A stretch of DNA of 40,915 nt, taken from NCBI GenBank assembly GCA_936920195.1, contig CAKZHE010000259.1:1-40915 (forward strand). The letters are read 5' to 3'. This DNA comes from an uncultured cyanobacterium. Its GTDB lineage: Bacteria > Cyanobacteriota > Cyanobacteriia > Cyanobacteriales > FACHB-T130. Below, in pieces: positions 33,021 through 40,915 of the stretch. Positions within the stretch are counted from its first letter, which is position 1; each line of letters opens with the position of its first letter. Made by a program: the position numbers and the translations under genes. The notes under the pieces are model-generated. The model was given only the letters and a program-made list of their open reading frames with translations, was not told where the DNA came from and did no database searches.

Positions 33021-34367
33021 GTGGCAATTAAAATCCAATGGGCAGATAGACTGCGACTAAGTTTAGCAGTTTTGGCGGCAAATACGATTGCGGCAATGGT
33101 GCGAGTGTTGCGGCTGGGAGCGGCGAGCGTGCTGCCGGGTACGATTGCCAGTCGCATTCATCCCCGCGCTCTAGCTTTACTGGCTAGTCAAGCTCAGGGT
33201 GGGGTGGTGTTGATTGTGGGTACTAATGGGAAAACGACGACTTCGGCGCTGCTGAAAACGATTTTGGAGCGGCAAGAGTGGCGGGTGGCGCACAATGCGG
33301 CGGGGGCTAATTTGGAAAATGGCTTAATTACGGCGCTGCTGGCAAATACCAGTTTTACGGGTAAGTTAAACGCAGATAGTATCATTTTGGAAGTGGATGA
33401 AAATGTTTTGCCGAAGGTGCTGCCGCAGATTCAGCCGCAATATATTTTGGCTTTGAATTTGTTCCGCGATCAATTGGATAGATACGGGGAGGTGGATATT
33501 ATTAGTCAGCGCTGGCAAAAGGCGATCGCACCTCTCCCGGCTGCGACTACAATTATTTTAAATGCGGACGATCCTACTCTGGGCTATTTAGGACAAAAAT
33601 TAACTCAAAAGGTGGTATTTTTTGGGTTGAATGAACCAGAAAACTATTTAGATGAAATCCCCCATGCGGTAGATTCCATCTATTGTCCGAGTTGCGGTCA
33701 TCCTTTAACTTATCAAGGGGTTTATTTATCCCATTTGGGAGATTTTCATTGTCCCAGTTGCGGGTTTAAAAGGGGCGATTTAGCGGTTAATAGTAGCGAA
33801 TGGCCTCAAATTCTAATTGGCTTGTATAACAAATATAATACTTTGGCGGCAGGATTAACTGCCTTGGAAATGGGGATTGCCAAGCCGATTATTTTGGAGG
33901 CGATTAAAAATTTCCAAGCGGCTTTTGGACGGGCGGAGGAATTAGAAGTTGCGGGGAAAAAAGTCCGAATTATGTTGGCAAAAAATCCGGTGGGGATGAA
34001 TGAAACTATCCGAACCGTGAATGAAATTAATCGCGATCGCCCTTCTCCCACCACTTTAATGATTTTAAACGATCGCACGCCGGATGGCACAGATGTCTCG
34101 TGGATTTGGGATGTGGATACGGAGAAATTAGCAGCCAAGGGCGGCACAATTGTAGTTAGTGGCGATCGCGTGTACGATCTAGCCCTGCGCTTAAATTATA
34201 GTCAACAACCGGAGCATCCCTTCCAACTAATTGTAAAGGAAGAATTATCCGAAGCGATCGCCACTGCTCTAGAATATACCCCCCCCGGACAAACCCTACA
34301 CATTTTACCGACATATTCCGCCATGCTAGAAGTACGCGGCTTGCTCTCCGGCAGACAAATTCTCTAG
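33021..34367 (+). CDS. murT: Lipid II isoglutaminyl synthase ligase subunit MurT
   Basis: MurT is the Mur-ligase-like subunit that, with GatD, amidates the D-glutamate of lipid II. It starts at GTG 33021, three bases after the previous stop. The P-loop GTNGKTTT is at 67-74. A four-cysteine zinc ribbon is inserted near residues 221-247 (CPSCGHP and CPSCGF). The C-terminal DUF1727-type domain includes GTDVSWIWDVD, where MurT's catalytic aspartate is found. The 448-residue length fits the family. gatD follows, separated by 76 bases that contain short CTTTGCG repeats. Translational linkage to the two tandem exported proteins is unusual. Confidence 0.94.
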   Translation: MAIKIQWADRLRLSLAVLAANTIAAMVRVLRLGAASVLPGTIASRIHPRALALLASQAQGGVVLIVGTNGKTTTSALLKTILERQEWRVAHNAAGANLENGLITALLANTSFTGKLNADSIILEVDENVLPKVLPQIQPQYILALNLFRDQLDRYGEVDIISQRWQKAIAPLPAATTIILNADDPTLGYLGQKLTQKVVFFGLNEPENYLDEIPHAVDSIYCPSCGHPLTYQGVYLSHLGDFHCPSCGFKRGDLAVNSSEWPQILIGLYNKYNTLAAGLTALEMGIAKPIILEAIKNFQAAFGRAEELEVAGKKVRIMLAKNPVGMNETIRTVNEINRDRPSPTTLMILNDRTPDGTDVSWIWDVDTEKLAAKGGTIVVSGDRVYDLALRLNYSQQPEHPFQLIVKEELSEAIATALEYTPPGQTLHILPTYSAMLEVRGLLSGRQIL

Positions 34368-34377
34368 CCAAAAGTGC

Positions 34378-34430
34378 CAGAATCGCCTTTGCGATCTTTG
34401 CGCTGCCTTTGCGCCCTTTGCGTTAAAAAA
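34378..34430. repeat. Degenerate CTTTGCG tandem repeat
   Basis: Four copies of CTTTGCG with variants (CTTTGCGATCTTTGCGCTGC and onward) occur in the murT-gatD gap. It resembles short dispersed cyanobacterial sequences. No stem or promoter can be assigned. Confidence 0.5.
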
Positions 34431-34443
34431 ATCTTTCTCCACC

Positions 34444-35241
34444 ATGAATCCCGAAAAACCACAATTAACCATTGGTTGGCTCTATCCTACCTTAATGAGT
34501 ACCTACGGCGATCGCGGTAATGTCATTTGTCTGCAACAACGCGCTCAATGGCGCGGCATAGAAGTGGCTGTTATCCCCCTAGATCAAACCGCCTCAACAG
34601 CCGCTTTTGAAAATATCGATCTTTTAGTTGGTGGGGGAGCGCAGGATAGACAGCAAGAAATAGTCATGCGCGACTTGCGGGGAGCCAAAGCCGAAGCCAT
34701 TCGTCACCAGATTGCCGGAGGTACGCCGGGGGTATTTACCTGCGGCGCACCGCAACTTTTAGGACATTATTATGAACCAGCGTTGGGGCAGAGAATTGAA
34801 GGATTAGGATTATTTGATTTTGTTAGCAAACATCCTGGTCCCGATGCTCGCCGCTGCATTGGCAATGTGGTATTTCAACTCACAGCCTCTCGTTTGGCAG
34901 CCGATTTAACCAAAACTTTGGGACAACCCCCGATAATTATTGGTTTTGAAAATCACGGAGGGAGAACCTATTTAGGGGAAGTAGAAGCTTTAGGTAAAGT
35001 CATCAAAGGCTATGGTAATAATGGGGAAGATGGGATGGAAGGAGCATTTTATGGGAATGCGATCGCTACCTATTCCCACGGGCCAATCTTGCCCAAAAAT
35101 CCCTTTTTAGCTGACTGGTTAATTCAAACTGCCCTAACTCAGAAATATCAACAATCAATTACGCTCTCTCCCCTAGATGATACTCTGGCAATGCAAGCTA
35201 GAACCGCCATGTTTAAGCGTTTGGGATTTGATGGGAAGTAA
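34444..35241 (+). CDS. gatD: Lipid II isoglutaminyl synthase glutaminase subunit GatD
   Basis: GatD supplies ammonia from glutamine to MurT. The class I glutaminase-like domain carries the nucleophile Cys100 (GVFTCGAPQLLG) and His212 (YSHGPILPKNP). GFENHGGRTYLGE is also a family feature. The 265-residue length is close to known GatD (about 243-260). A truncated copy of codons 120-141 lies at 36069-36134. The gene ends near a short palindrome and converges with the minus-strand gene at 35339-35722. Confidence 0.93.
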   Translation: MNPEKPQLTIGWLYPTLMSTYGDRGNVICLQQRAQWRGIEVAVIPLDQTASTAAFENIDLLVGGGAQDRQQEIVMRDLRGAKAEAIRHQIAGGTPGVFTCGAPQLLGHYYEPALGQRIEGLGLFDFVSKHPGPDARRCIGNVVFQLTASRLAADLTKTLGQPPIIIGFENHGGRTYLGEVEALGKVIKGYGNNGEDGMEGAFYGNAIATYSHGPILPKNPFLADWLIQTALTQKYQQSITLSPLDDTLAMQARTAMFKRLGFDGK

Positions 35242-35247
35242 AGAAAA

Positions 35248-35297
35248 TAGGACTTAGGCAAATTTACTATTTAAACAGCAAATTGCTATAAGTCCTA
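35248..35297. terminator. Inverted repeat between convergent genes (possible bidirectional terminator)
   Basis: TAGGACTTA at 35248-35256 pairs with TAAGTCCTA at 35289-35297 around an AT-rich interior. It lies between the converging gatD and the minus-strand gene at 35339-35722. The outer arms resemble the GGACTTA ends of the element at 16205-16291. Confidence 0.45.
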
Positions 35298-35338
35298 CGT
35301 CTGAACAACGAAAGCTCAAAAAGCTATCGGACTATGGT

Positions 35339-35722
35339 TCAAAATTTACCTGTAACAACGTTGGTCTTCTTTTGGACTTTTATCTGTGTGTACAGGTTTG
35401 TGAGCTTAAGCAACCCGTACACTTCGTCCTTAAAAAACAAGTCCTCGTCTAGGAGACCAAGGCCGAGAGTTGCCTGAAATTGGTAATTCTCCGAAGAAGT
35501 TGGGGTAGCATCTGGAAAAAATTTGCTCCCATAATTAAAAATGCAGTCATCTGTTATCACGTCGTCTGCCCACAAGGAGCAATCAAGGCGAAATTTCAAG
35601 CCTTCCTTCATTTCTTTCATTTCATAGGGGGAGAAAGATACCGTACAGTCCACGGTACATAACGCTGTTCCGTTAGCAGGAGTTTTTGAAATAGTCAATT
35701 TTGCCTTCGTAATACTTGCCAT
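35339..35722 (-). CDS. Small uncharacterised beta-rich protein
   Basis: The 127 residues are predicted mainly as beta strands (ITKAKLTISKTPANGT, CTVDCTVSFSPYEM, FRLDCSLWADD), without signal peptide or membrane helix. A good Shine-Dalgarno (AAGGAAAG about 10 bases before ATG) supports the start. No family was recognised; the pattern of a KAKLTISK start, an acidic middle and a QATLGLGLLDED segment looks like a secreted or structural beta-sandwich protein of unknown purpose. It lies alone in an AT-rich stretch together with a gatD fragment, consistent with a recently rearranged accessory locus. Confidence 0.75.
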   Translation of the reverse strand: MASITKAKLTISKTPANGTALCTVDCTVSFSPYEMKEMKEGLKFRLDCSLWADDVITDDCIFNYGSKFFPDATPTSSENYQFQATLGLGLLDEDLFFKDEVYGLLKLTNLYTQIKVQKKTNVVTGKF

Positions 35723-36068
35723 TGTTTTCTTTCCTTATCATATCAAAGCCGACAACTTCAGACTAACAACTGTTATAAGAATTGTCATCCTAAAACCTAT
35801 ATAAATAATATATGCTTGATTATTAGCGCAGACTTAATCTCAAACCATTGTTTAAATTCGTTTTTATCATAATTTATATAAATTAATCAGCAAAAATTAT
35901 TATAGTTTTATTTATCTTTGCCAAAACTTAGCCAACTGGCACAATTAATAAGCCTGAATAGGCCAGATCAGAACTCATACGCTCTCAATCTTGCAAGATT
36001 TTTTGTTTGACGCACAATACATCAGTGCGTCATATACCTAAACCATATTGACTATAGATGTTTCTTAT
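35723..36068. other. AT-rich non-coding stretch
   Basis: This stretch contains no credible reading frame. It is AT-rich, with runs such as ATATAAATAATATAT, and presumably holds the promoter of the minus-strand gene at 35339-35722. Nothing else could be identified. Confidence 0.6.
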
Positions 36069-36134
36069 GGATTAGGATTATTTGATTTTGTCAGCAAACA
36101 TCTTAGTCCCGATGCTCGCTGCTGCATTGGCAAT
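36069..36134 (+). pseudogene. Decayed 66-bp fragment of gatD
   Basis: The bases match 34801-34866 of gatD at 62 of 66 positions. The four differences are all transitions; in frame, one is silent and three change Pro to Leu, Gly to Ser and Arg to Cys. The homology begins and ends abruptly, so it is a short insertion or a remnant of a larger duplication, 1.3 kb downstream of the parent. It has no start codon or continuation. Confidence 0.9.
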
Positions 36135-36155
36135 ATCGCGCTGCGATCATTTCTT

Positions 36156-36212
36156 AGTGTCTTAGTGTCTTGGTGGTTTAACAGATATTCACCGCGAAGA
36201 CACTAAGACACT
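36156..36212. repeat. Palindromic repeat of AGTGTCTT units after hemB
   Basis: AGTGTCTTAGTGTCTTGGTG at 36156-36175 is an inverted match, with mismatches, of ACCGCGAAGACACTAAGACA at 36191-36210. It lies eight bases after the hemB stop on the minus strand. It resembles dispersed GTGTCTTAGTGTCTT-type repeats and may also act as a terminator. Confidence 0.7.
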
Positions 36213-36219
36213 TTTGAAT

Positions 36220-37197
36220 TTACAGCCAGCGAGCCGCATCTTTGGCATGATAGGTGAGAATTAAATCTGCACCTGCGCGCTTAAAACCTGTCAAAGTTTC
36301 CAAAACTACCCGCTGCTCGTCAATCCAACCATTCAACGCTGCTGCCTTCACCATGGCATATTCTCCCGAAACGTTGTAAGCGGCGACGGGGAGATTAGAA
36401 GCTTGCTTCACTTGCCAAATAATATCCATGTAGGCTAAAGCTGGCTTCACCATCAACATATCTGCTCCCTCAGCAATATCTAGCTCCACCTCTTTGATGG
36501 CTTCCCGGGAATTGCCGGGGTCCATTTGATAGGTGCGGCGATCGCCAAATTGCGGCGATGACTCGGCAGCATCCCGAAATGGACCATAATAAGCAGAAGC
36601 GTATTTGGCGGCGTAGGAGAGAATCGGGGTATCTTCGTAACCAGCAGCATCTAAAGCAGTTCGGATGGCTTGGACAAATCCATCCATCATTCCCGAAGGG
36701 GCAATGATATCGGCTCCGGCATTAGCTTGGGCGATCGCCGTCTTTTTCAGCAATTCCAGGGTAGGATCGTTTAATACCCGTCCAGTCAAATCTCCGGTTT
36801 GGAGATAGCCACAGTGTCCGTGGGCAGTATATTCGCACAAGCAAGTATCTGCGATCGCAATCAAGTCCGGAACAGCTTGCTTCACTGCTTCTATAGCTTT
36901 TTGGACAATCCCGCAATCGTGCCAAGCATCCGTCGCGTCAGCGTCTTTGGTTTCGGGAATGCCAAACAAAATAATTGCGGGAATGCCTAAATCGTAAACT
37001 TCCTTGGCTTCTTCAACGATTTTGTCTACTGATAACTGGTAGACTCCCGGCATGGATTTAACTTCTTTAGCGATCGCTGAACCTGGTACTGCAAATAAAG
37101 GATAGATCAAATCGCTGGTAGTAAGCACAGTTTCCCGCACCATCCGGCGCAACTGAGGGTGAGTGCGGAGGCGGCGGGGGCGATGAATTGGGAACAT
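36220..37197 (-). CDS. hemB: Delta-aminolevulinic acid dehydratase (porphobilinogen synthase) HemB
   Basis: HemB joins two 5-aminolevulinate molecules into porphobilinogen for haem, chlorophyll and bilin synthesis. The Schiff-base lysines are Lys198 ([16 protein letters not shown]) and Lys251 ([10 protein letters not shown]). The metal site reads [14 protein letters not shown] with Cys119, Cys121 and Cys129, the zinc-type cysteine triad rather than the aspartate-rich magnesium type of plants. The 325-residue length is normal. It is oriented away from the 315-base gap at 37198-37512, where its promoter presumably lies. Confidence 0.97.
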   Translation of the reverse strand: MFPIHRPRRLRTHPQLRRMVRETVLTTSDLIYPLFAVPGSAIAKEVKSMPGVYQLSVDKIVEEAKEVYDLGIPAIILFGIPETKDADATDAWHDCGIVQKAIEAVKQAVPDLIAIADTCLCEYTAHGHCGYLQTGDLTGRVLNDPTLELLKKTAIAQANAGADIIAPSGMMDGFVQAIRTALDAAGYEDTPILSYAAKYASAYYGPFRDAAESSPQFGDRRTYQMDPGNSREAIKEVELDIAEGADMLMVKPALAYMDIIWQVKQASNLPVAAYNVSGEYAMVKAAALNGWIDEQRVVLETLTGFKRAGADLILTYHAKDAARWL

Positions 37198-37411
37198 AGT
37201 AGGGAATGGGGAATTACCCTTAAAGCAAGTTTGTCAAGATTTTAGATCTCAAGTTTTTAGTTTAATACTTCCTTCTGCCCCAAGTTTAGCGATCGCTGTA
37301 ACGTTCTGTTAAGCAAACAGCACCTAGACTTGATTTAAGAGCTGGCAGATTATTGAACTGGCATTTAATTCTTTTGGCCATCTCCCCTACTCATCCCAAT
37401 TCAACAAAAAA
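37198..37411. promoter_or_regulatory. Non-coding leader between hemB and the small lipoprotein gene
   Basis: No reading frame is supported. A HIP1 site GCGATCGC lies near 37290. The interval presumably contains the hemB promoter, but no confident -10/-35 pair could be assigned. Confidence 0.35.
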
Positions 37412-37452
37412 CGGAAGTAGTCACATTATTTCGCTAAATGTGGAGACTTCCG
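37412..37452 (-). terminator. Rho-independent terminator of the small lipoprotein gene
   Basis: CGGAAGT (37412-37418) pairs with ACTTCCG (37446-37452), and CACATT (37422-37427) pairs with AATGTG (37437-37442). On the minus strand the stem is followed by TTTTTTG. It lies about 60 bases after the minus-strand lipoprotein stop. Confidence 0.85.
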
Positions 37453-37512
37453 CTTTTGAATAACAAGGATTTTAACGATTCCTTATCCAGAACTCAGGTT
37501 AATTCTTAGAGA

Positions 37513-37761
37513 TTATTTCTTAGCTGGAGCTTTAGGAGATTCTGAAGCCTTAGCTTTAGGAGATTCTGAAGCCTTAGCTTTAGGAGATTCTGAAGTCTTA
37601 GCTTTAGGAGATTCTGGAGCCATTTTGGGAGATTCTGAAGCTGTAGGCTTGCTAGATTTGCTAGCTTCTGGAGGCTTTGGTTCTTCTTGAGAGCAAGCAG
37701 TAGCCAATCCTAGGCTGAGGAGTGAAGCGATCGCTAGAGTAGCAATTTTTTTGAGGTTCAT
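37513..37761 (-). CDS. Small lipoprotein with SESPKAK tandem repeats
   Basis: The 82 residues begin with a signal peptide (MNLKKIATLAIASLLSLGLATAC) with lipobox ATAC, so the mature protein is lipid-anchored. The remaining 60 residues are Lys/Pro/Ser/Glu-rich, consisting of SESPKAKA/T repeats encoded by a perfect 24-bp tandem array at about 37537-37608. It is unlikely to fold. The array probably changes length by slippage. It lies in a single transcription unit, ending in the terminator at 37412-37452. Function unknown; a surface or cell-wall spacer is one possibility. Confidence 0.85.
   Translation of the reverse strand: MNLKKIATLAIASLLSLGLATACSQEEPKPPEASKSSKPTASESPKMAPESPKAKTSESPKAKASESPKAKASESPKAPAKK
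37526..37621. repeat. 24-bp tandem repeat inside the lipoprotein gene
   Basis: Units AGATTCTGAAGCCTTAGCTT plus TAGG begin at 37537, 37561 and 37585, the third with one change, flanked by partial copies. Each unit encodes eight residues in frame, so copy-number changes keep the reading frame. Confidence 0.9.
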
Positions 37762-37911
37762 AAAAGTATTTTTCTACCAGTGTTGAAGGTAAACCAGAGC
37801 TTTGTCTGGGATACTCTTAATTAACTCCCATCAAGCTGAGTTTTTGCTGAATGCCAGGTTGGGAGTTGCTGAGAACTGAAAAAAGGCGCAAAGCCAGATA
37901 TAAAATGTCCT

Positions 37912-38391
37912 CTAAGGGCGAATTAGCTCAAAAAAACCATCATCTAGTTCATAACCGAGCATTTTTGCCATGGATTGCAGCCGGGATTTTCTGGGGATGC
38001 CTGTTTTGTGCATCCAGTCTGCCATCACAAAGATCTTTTGCATGACAAAAATTTCTAAAGCTTCGGGATTGTACTGAATGCCTTCTTTGCGGCTAAATTG
38101 GTGCGGCACTAGCATTGCCGTGTAGCGAGCTAGTTCTCCGGATTGCCAATCGAGTAAAAATGGTATCCAGGGATAGGTGGTATCTAGCCGAATAAACCAT
38201 AGACGGATTTCGGGAATCTCGGAAAGTTCGCGAGGGTCTTCTGGCTCGCGAGGATAGTCAATAATAAAGCGTAACTGCTGTTCCTGGGAAGCGATCGCTT
38301 TTTCTGCCAACAGTTTCTCAACCACTGTTTGCACCGGAGTCAAGTCTAGTTGATCGAAACAATCTACATTCAGATCGATGGTAATGGTCAT
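37912..38391 (-). CDS. CRR6-like NDH-1 (NdhI) maturation factor
   Basis: The sequence fits the chlororespiratory reduction 6 (CRR6/DUF1817) family, needed for assembly of the NdhI subunit of NDH-1 in plants and cyanobacteria. Recognisable segments are IDYPREPEDPRELSEIPEIRLWFIRLD, YPWIPFLLDW, YTAMLVPHQFSR, EGIQYNPEALEIFVMQKIF and YELDDGFFELI. The start is placed at ATG 38391 (MTITIDLNVD, 159 residues); the frame extends a further 12 codons upstream. It is a soluble cytosolic protein. The identification is by memory of conserved segments, not by alignment. Confidence 0.8.
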   Translation of the reverse strand: MTITIDLNVDCFDQLDLTPVQTVVEKLLAEKAIASQEQQLRFIIDYPREPEDPRELSEIPEIRLWFIRLDTTYPWIPFLLDWQSGELARYTAMLVPHQFSRKEGIQYNPEALEIFVMQKIFVMADWMHKTGIPRKSRLQSMAKMLGYELDDGFFELIRP

Positions 38392-38569
38392 GGGGGAGTT
38401 TTCCTGCATCAGTCCCAATTGTCTCAAGCGATCGCCCCATTTTCAAGTGACGACTCCCGGCACTGATGCTTAGGCATACAGTACCTGTGCAGAATTAATT
38501 ACACAGCTAATGTAGGATAGCACAAGGTTTTCGGCTACCTAAAATGGGAAATTAATTTTGCCTACCTAC

Positions 38570-40501
38570 TTAAATCGCCTCTGTCTGGGGTTCGGCGGAC
38601 ATTTCCTCCCGCACCGCCAACAGAATTGGCACTTCTTCCACCTCTGGTAACTTCTCAATCGTCATTGGCGAAGAAGGACTAGCTCCAGACAAGCGCTTGA
38701 GTAGATTCGGTTTGGGGTTATGGAGCAAATAAATAATTTGGTCGCCTAGCTGCCAATCTTCCGTAGTTGAAACCACATATAGACGATCTTCCCGTTCTCG
38801 CAACAGCGGCACCAATTCCCCAGTCCGCATTAAAGCTTGTAAATGCGCCTGTTGTAAAGACAATCCTGGTTCCTTCAAAACAGTTTTCCCTAACTTTACT
38901 TGACCATCACCCAGGTACTGATTCCAATTTTTGATTGGGAATTGGGTCATAAATGCCTGACTCACTTTAGAATTATTAGTAGCAGGGCTAGATTGGGGGT
39001 CGCGGGGAAAAACGGCGATCGCTCTGGGAGGATGAAATTCCTCAATTGCCCTTTGTGCCAGGACTAAATTTACCTCCCCGTTACTCGTCATTGCCAAAAA
39101 CGTTCCCGTTGAAGCTAACCCCGCCTCTTCCAGCACATCTGTATCTAACCCGCTACTGAGAAATACCCGAAAATTTTCCTGTTCTGCCAATCGACAAGCT
39201 TCGGCATCCGTATCAATTAGCACCACGGACTCCCCCCGTTCTTGAAATAACCGAGCAATCAGCAGACTGAGGGGATTGCAGCCAATAATTACTACCCCTG
39301 TCGCTTCGTGGGAAGTAATTTGCAGCCAATTGGCTACCCAACTCGCCGTCAGTCCTTGGAAAAATACTGTCATAGCAATGGTCAAGAAAACCAGAGCTTT
39401 AATTGCATCGCCGCCATTAATCCCGCGCTGGGTAAGCAAAATCGCAAACAAAGAAGCTACAGAAGCCGAAACAATCCCCCTAGGCGCAATCCAGCACAGA
39501 AATAGCTTTTGCCGCCAATTCAAGTCGCTATTCCAAGTACATAACCAAATATTGACAGGGCGAACTACCAGCATTAACGCCAAAATTGTATAAACGCTGC
39601 CCCAACCCAAGGCAAAAATACTGGCAATTGATAAATCCGCCGATAGCAGAATAAATAGTACCGAAATACAAAGAACAGTTAATTGTCCTTTGAAGCGGCG
39701 CAATAACCTTTCTTCTGGCACTGCCGAGGCGCGCATGACAATTCCCGCCATCACAGTAGCCATTAACCCAGATTCGCTGCGAATAGTTTGGGCTAAACCA
39801 AAGGAACCCCACAAACCCGCTAATACCACTAAATTTTTTAAGTCTTCCGAAAGAAACTTGGCGCGTTTGAGAATCCACCCCAACAACCAACCGCTAGTTA
39901 TCCCAATCGCGCCACCGATACCCAAGCGCAAAATCAAGCCAAAAAAGGCGGCAATCGGGTCAGTATTGGGATTTAAGATCGTGTCTAGCACCACAACGGC
40001 GAGAATTGCCCCTACAGGGTCAATTAAAACTCCTTCTCCCTCTAGTAAGGTGGCAACTTGCCTATCTACCTTGACGTGTTTGAGCAGGGGACTAATAACC
40101 GTTGGGCCTGTAACCACAATTAAGGAAGCATAGAGAAAAGCCAAAGGCCAAGGAAATTCCCCCAACCAGTGCGCCGCCATCCCCCCACCAATCAAAGTTA
40201 CTAGCGTGCCGAGGGTAACTAGATTGCGAAGGCTACCGGAAACTCGGTCAAGTTCCCGCAATTCTAGGTTTAAACCACCCTCAAACAGGATTACTGCTAC
40301 TGAAAGGGCAACAATCGTTTCTAGTCCTACACCTAGTTGTTGGGGATGGAGCCAGCCAATCCCATCATGTCCCAGCAAAACGCCAAACAGGAGGAGAAAG
40401 ACAATACTGGGAACTTTGAGGAATTCGGCTAGCACCTGGGCGCTAATGCCTGCAAGGACAGTGACGACTATTTGCAGGGTCAGTTCAAAGGATGCTTCCA
40501 T
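38570..40501 (-). CDS. Cation:proton antiporter with C-terminal RCK (TrkA-N/TrkA-C) domains
   Basis: The N-terminal 390 residues carry 11-13 hydrophobic segments of the CPA (NhaP/KefB-like) type, with GPTVISPLLKH and GEGVLIDPVGAILAV as family features, the latter holding the conserved aspartate. A soluble part follows: a TrkA-N nucleotide-binding domain starting GVVIIGCNPLSLLIARLF and a TrkA-C-like end (LVPLLREREDRLYVVSTTEDW). The 643-residue length fits. It probably exchanges Na+ or K+ for protons at the inner membrane and is gated by nucleotides; ion choice is not readable. Confidence 0.93.
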   Translation of the reverse strand: MEASFELTLQIVVTVLAGISAQVLAEFLKVPSIVFLLLFGVLLGHDGIGWLHPQQLGVGLETIVALSVAVILFEGGLNLELRELDRVSGSLRNLVTLGTLVTLIGGGMAAHWLGEFPWPLAFLYASLIVVTGPTVISPLLKHVKVDRQVATLLEGEGVLIDPVGAILAVVVLDTILNPNTDPIAAFFGLILRLGIGGAIGITSGWLLGWILKRAKFLSEDLKNLVVLAGLWGSFGLAQTIRSESGLMATVMAGIVMRASAVPEERLLRRFKGQLTVLCISVLFILLSADLSIASIFALGWGSVYTILALMLVVRPVNIWLCTWNSDLNWRQKLFLCWIAPRGIVSASVASLFAILLTQRGINGGDAIKALVFLTIAMTVFFQGLTASWVANWLQITSHEATGVVIIGCNPLSLLIARLFQERGESVVLIDTDAEACRLAEQENFRVFLSSGLDTDVLEEAGLASTGTFLAMTSNGEVNLVLAQRAIEEFHPPRAIAVFPRDPQSSPATNNSKVSQAFMTQFPIKNWNQYLGDGQVKLGKTVLKEPGLSLQQAHLQALMRTGELVPLLREREDRLYVVSTTEDWQLGDQIIYLLHNPKPNLLKRLSGASPSSPMTIEKLPEVEEVPILLAVREEMSAEPQTEAI

Positions 40502-40839
40502 GAGGGAGATTTTGAAAAAAGTGCGGTCAAAATCTTTGGTAAAGTTTCTAAAATCTAAGCCATAGTGAAATCTGGGATCGGCCTAGACTAACCTGATGAC
40601 AGTGAGAGGATAGGCTTCTCAAACTTTAGCATTGAGCGGGCATGATGAGTTAGCTTTTATTCTTTTGAACTGAAAATAATCTTTTTTAATATCAATCAGC
40701 TAACTCAATCCTCTAATTATCTATCCAATGATGGAGGATAAATTGAACCGTCTAAATCAACCAATCGATGATGAAATAGAATTGTTCTTTTCTATATAAA
40801 CTGGTTAAACTGATTCCACTGGTTCCCAGCCAGTAGCCA
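40502..40839. other. Non-coding region upstream of the antiporter
   Basis: About 340 bases with no supported reading frame. The promoter of the minus-strand antiporter should lie here. AT-rich, with no recognisable riboswitch or clear -10/-35 pair. Confidence 0.4.
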
Positions 40840-40915
40840 GTAGGGTGCGTTAGCGGCAGCGTAACGCACCGCCTACCAGTTAACGGTGCGTTACGCTATC
40901 GCTAACGCACCCTAC
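40840..40915. repeat. Repeat family B, copy 2
   Basis: This 76-bp hairpin element matches copy 1 at 10790-10865 in all but two positions, in the same orientation. It ends exactly at the window's last base, so its right flank is unseen. Confidence 0.9.

Noticed and set aside
37851-38045. 64-residue plus-strand frame inside the CRR6-like gene
   Set aside because: It overlaps the CRR6-like coding sequence in antisense and has no independent support.
39690-40133. 147-residue reading frame opposite the antiporter gene
   Set aside because: It lies wholly inside a conserved antiporter in the other strand and has no ribosome-binding site or recognisable domain.
1-40915. HIP1 octamers GCGATCGC as regulatory palindromes
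   Set aside because: They are abundant in cyanobacterial genomes generally and occur inside genes here, so they are not specific operators.
1-40915. tRNA, rRNA, CRISPR array or complete insertion sequence
   Set aside because: No cloverleaf, rRNA sequence, regularly spaced repeat array or transposase gene was seen.

Overview
The window is about 40.9 kb of cyanobacterial chromosome. The octamer GCGATCGC (HIP1) recurs throughout. The gene set includes crtE next to a divergent PAP2 gene, a HtrA/Deg protease, a CRR6-like NDH-1 maturation factor, an HstK-type Ser/Thr plus His kinase, and MurT/GatD. Intergenic regions are rich in palindromic repeats. This fits a moderately low-GC, probably filamentous cyanobacterium; the species cannot be read from the sequence. 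No rRNA, tRNA, CRISPR array, transposase gene or phage module was seen.

Layout. Positions 1-7.0 kb hold housekeeping genes: folD, crtE, divergent PAP2, a trypsin-like protease, then pyrF and two uncharacterised proteins on the minus strand. Positions 7.1-18.2 kb are accessory: a lipoprotein and a NUDIX hydrolase, an asparagine-synthase-like enzyme, a PH-domain membrane protein, a decarboxylase-fold protein lacking the usual PLP lysine, a zinc-ribbon/membrane/Toprim-like protein, a 921-residue double flavin oxidoreductase that may be foreign, and a second asparagine-synthase-like enzyme on the minus strand.

Positions 18.2-25.8 kb form the most interesting block. An 880-base leader carries a candidate structured RNA, two matching palindromes and a CRP-type operator. 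It precedes a phenylalanine ammonia-lyase gene, a small protein with an internal duplication, an acyl/cinnamoyl-CoA ligase, a thiamine-diphosphate enzyme and a KASIII-like enzyme with altered active-site residues. A strong terminator closes the block. The arrangement suggests an undescribed phenylpropanoid-type pathway running from phenylalanine through cinnamate to an activated acyl group that is then condensed or transferred. The product is unknown.

Positions 26.0-35.2 kb contain a giant HstK-type sensor kinase, two tandem PsbP/DUF1795-like exported proteins and the MurT-GatD pair that amidates peptidoglycan precursors. Positions 35.2-36.2 kb are AT-rich and hold a small protein on the minus strand and a decayed 66-bp copy of part of gatD. 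The remainder carries hemB, a repetitive lipoprotein, a CRR6-like gene and a cation/proton antiporter, all on the minus strand. At least three palindromic repeat families recur between genes: four copies of one, two of a second and two of a third.
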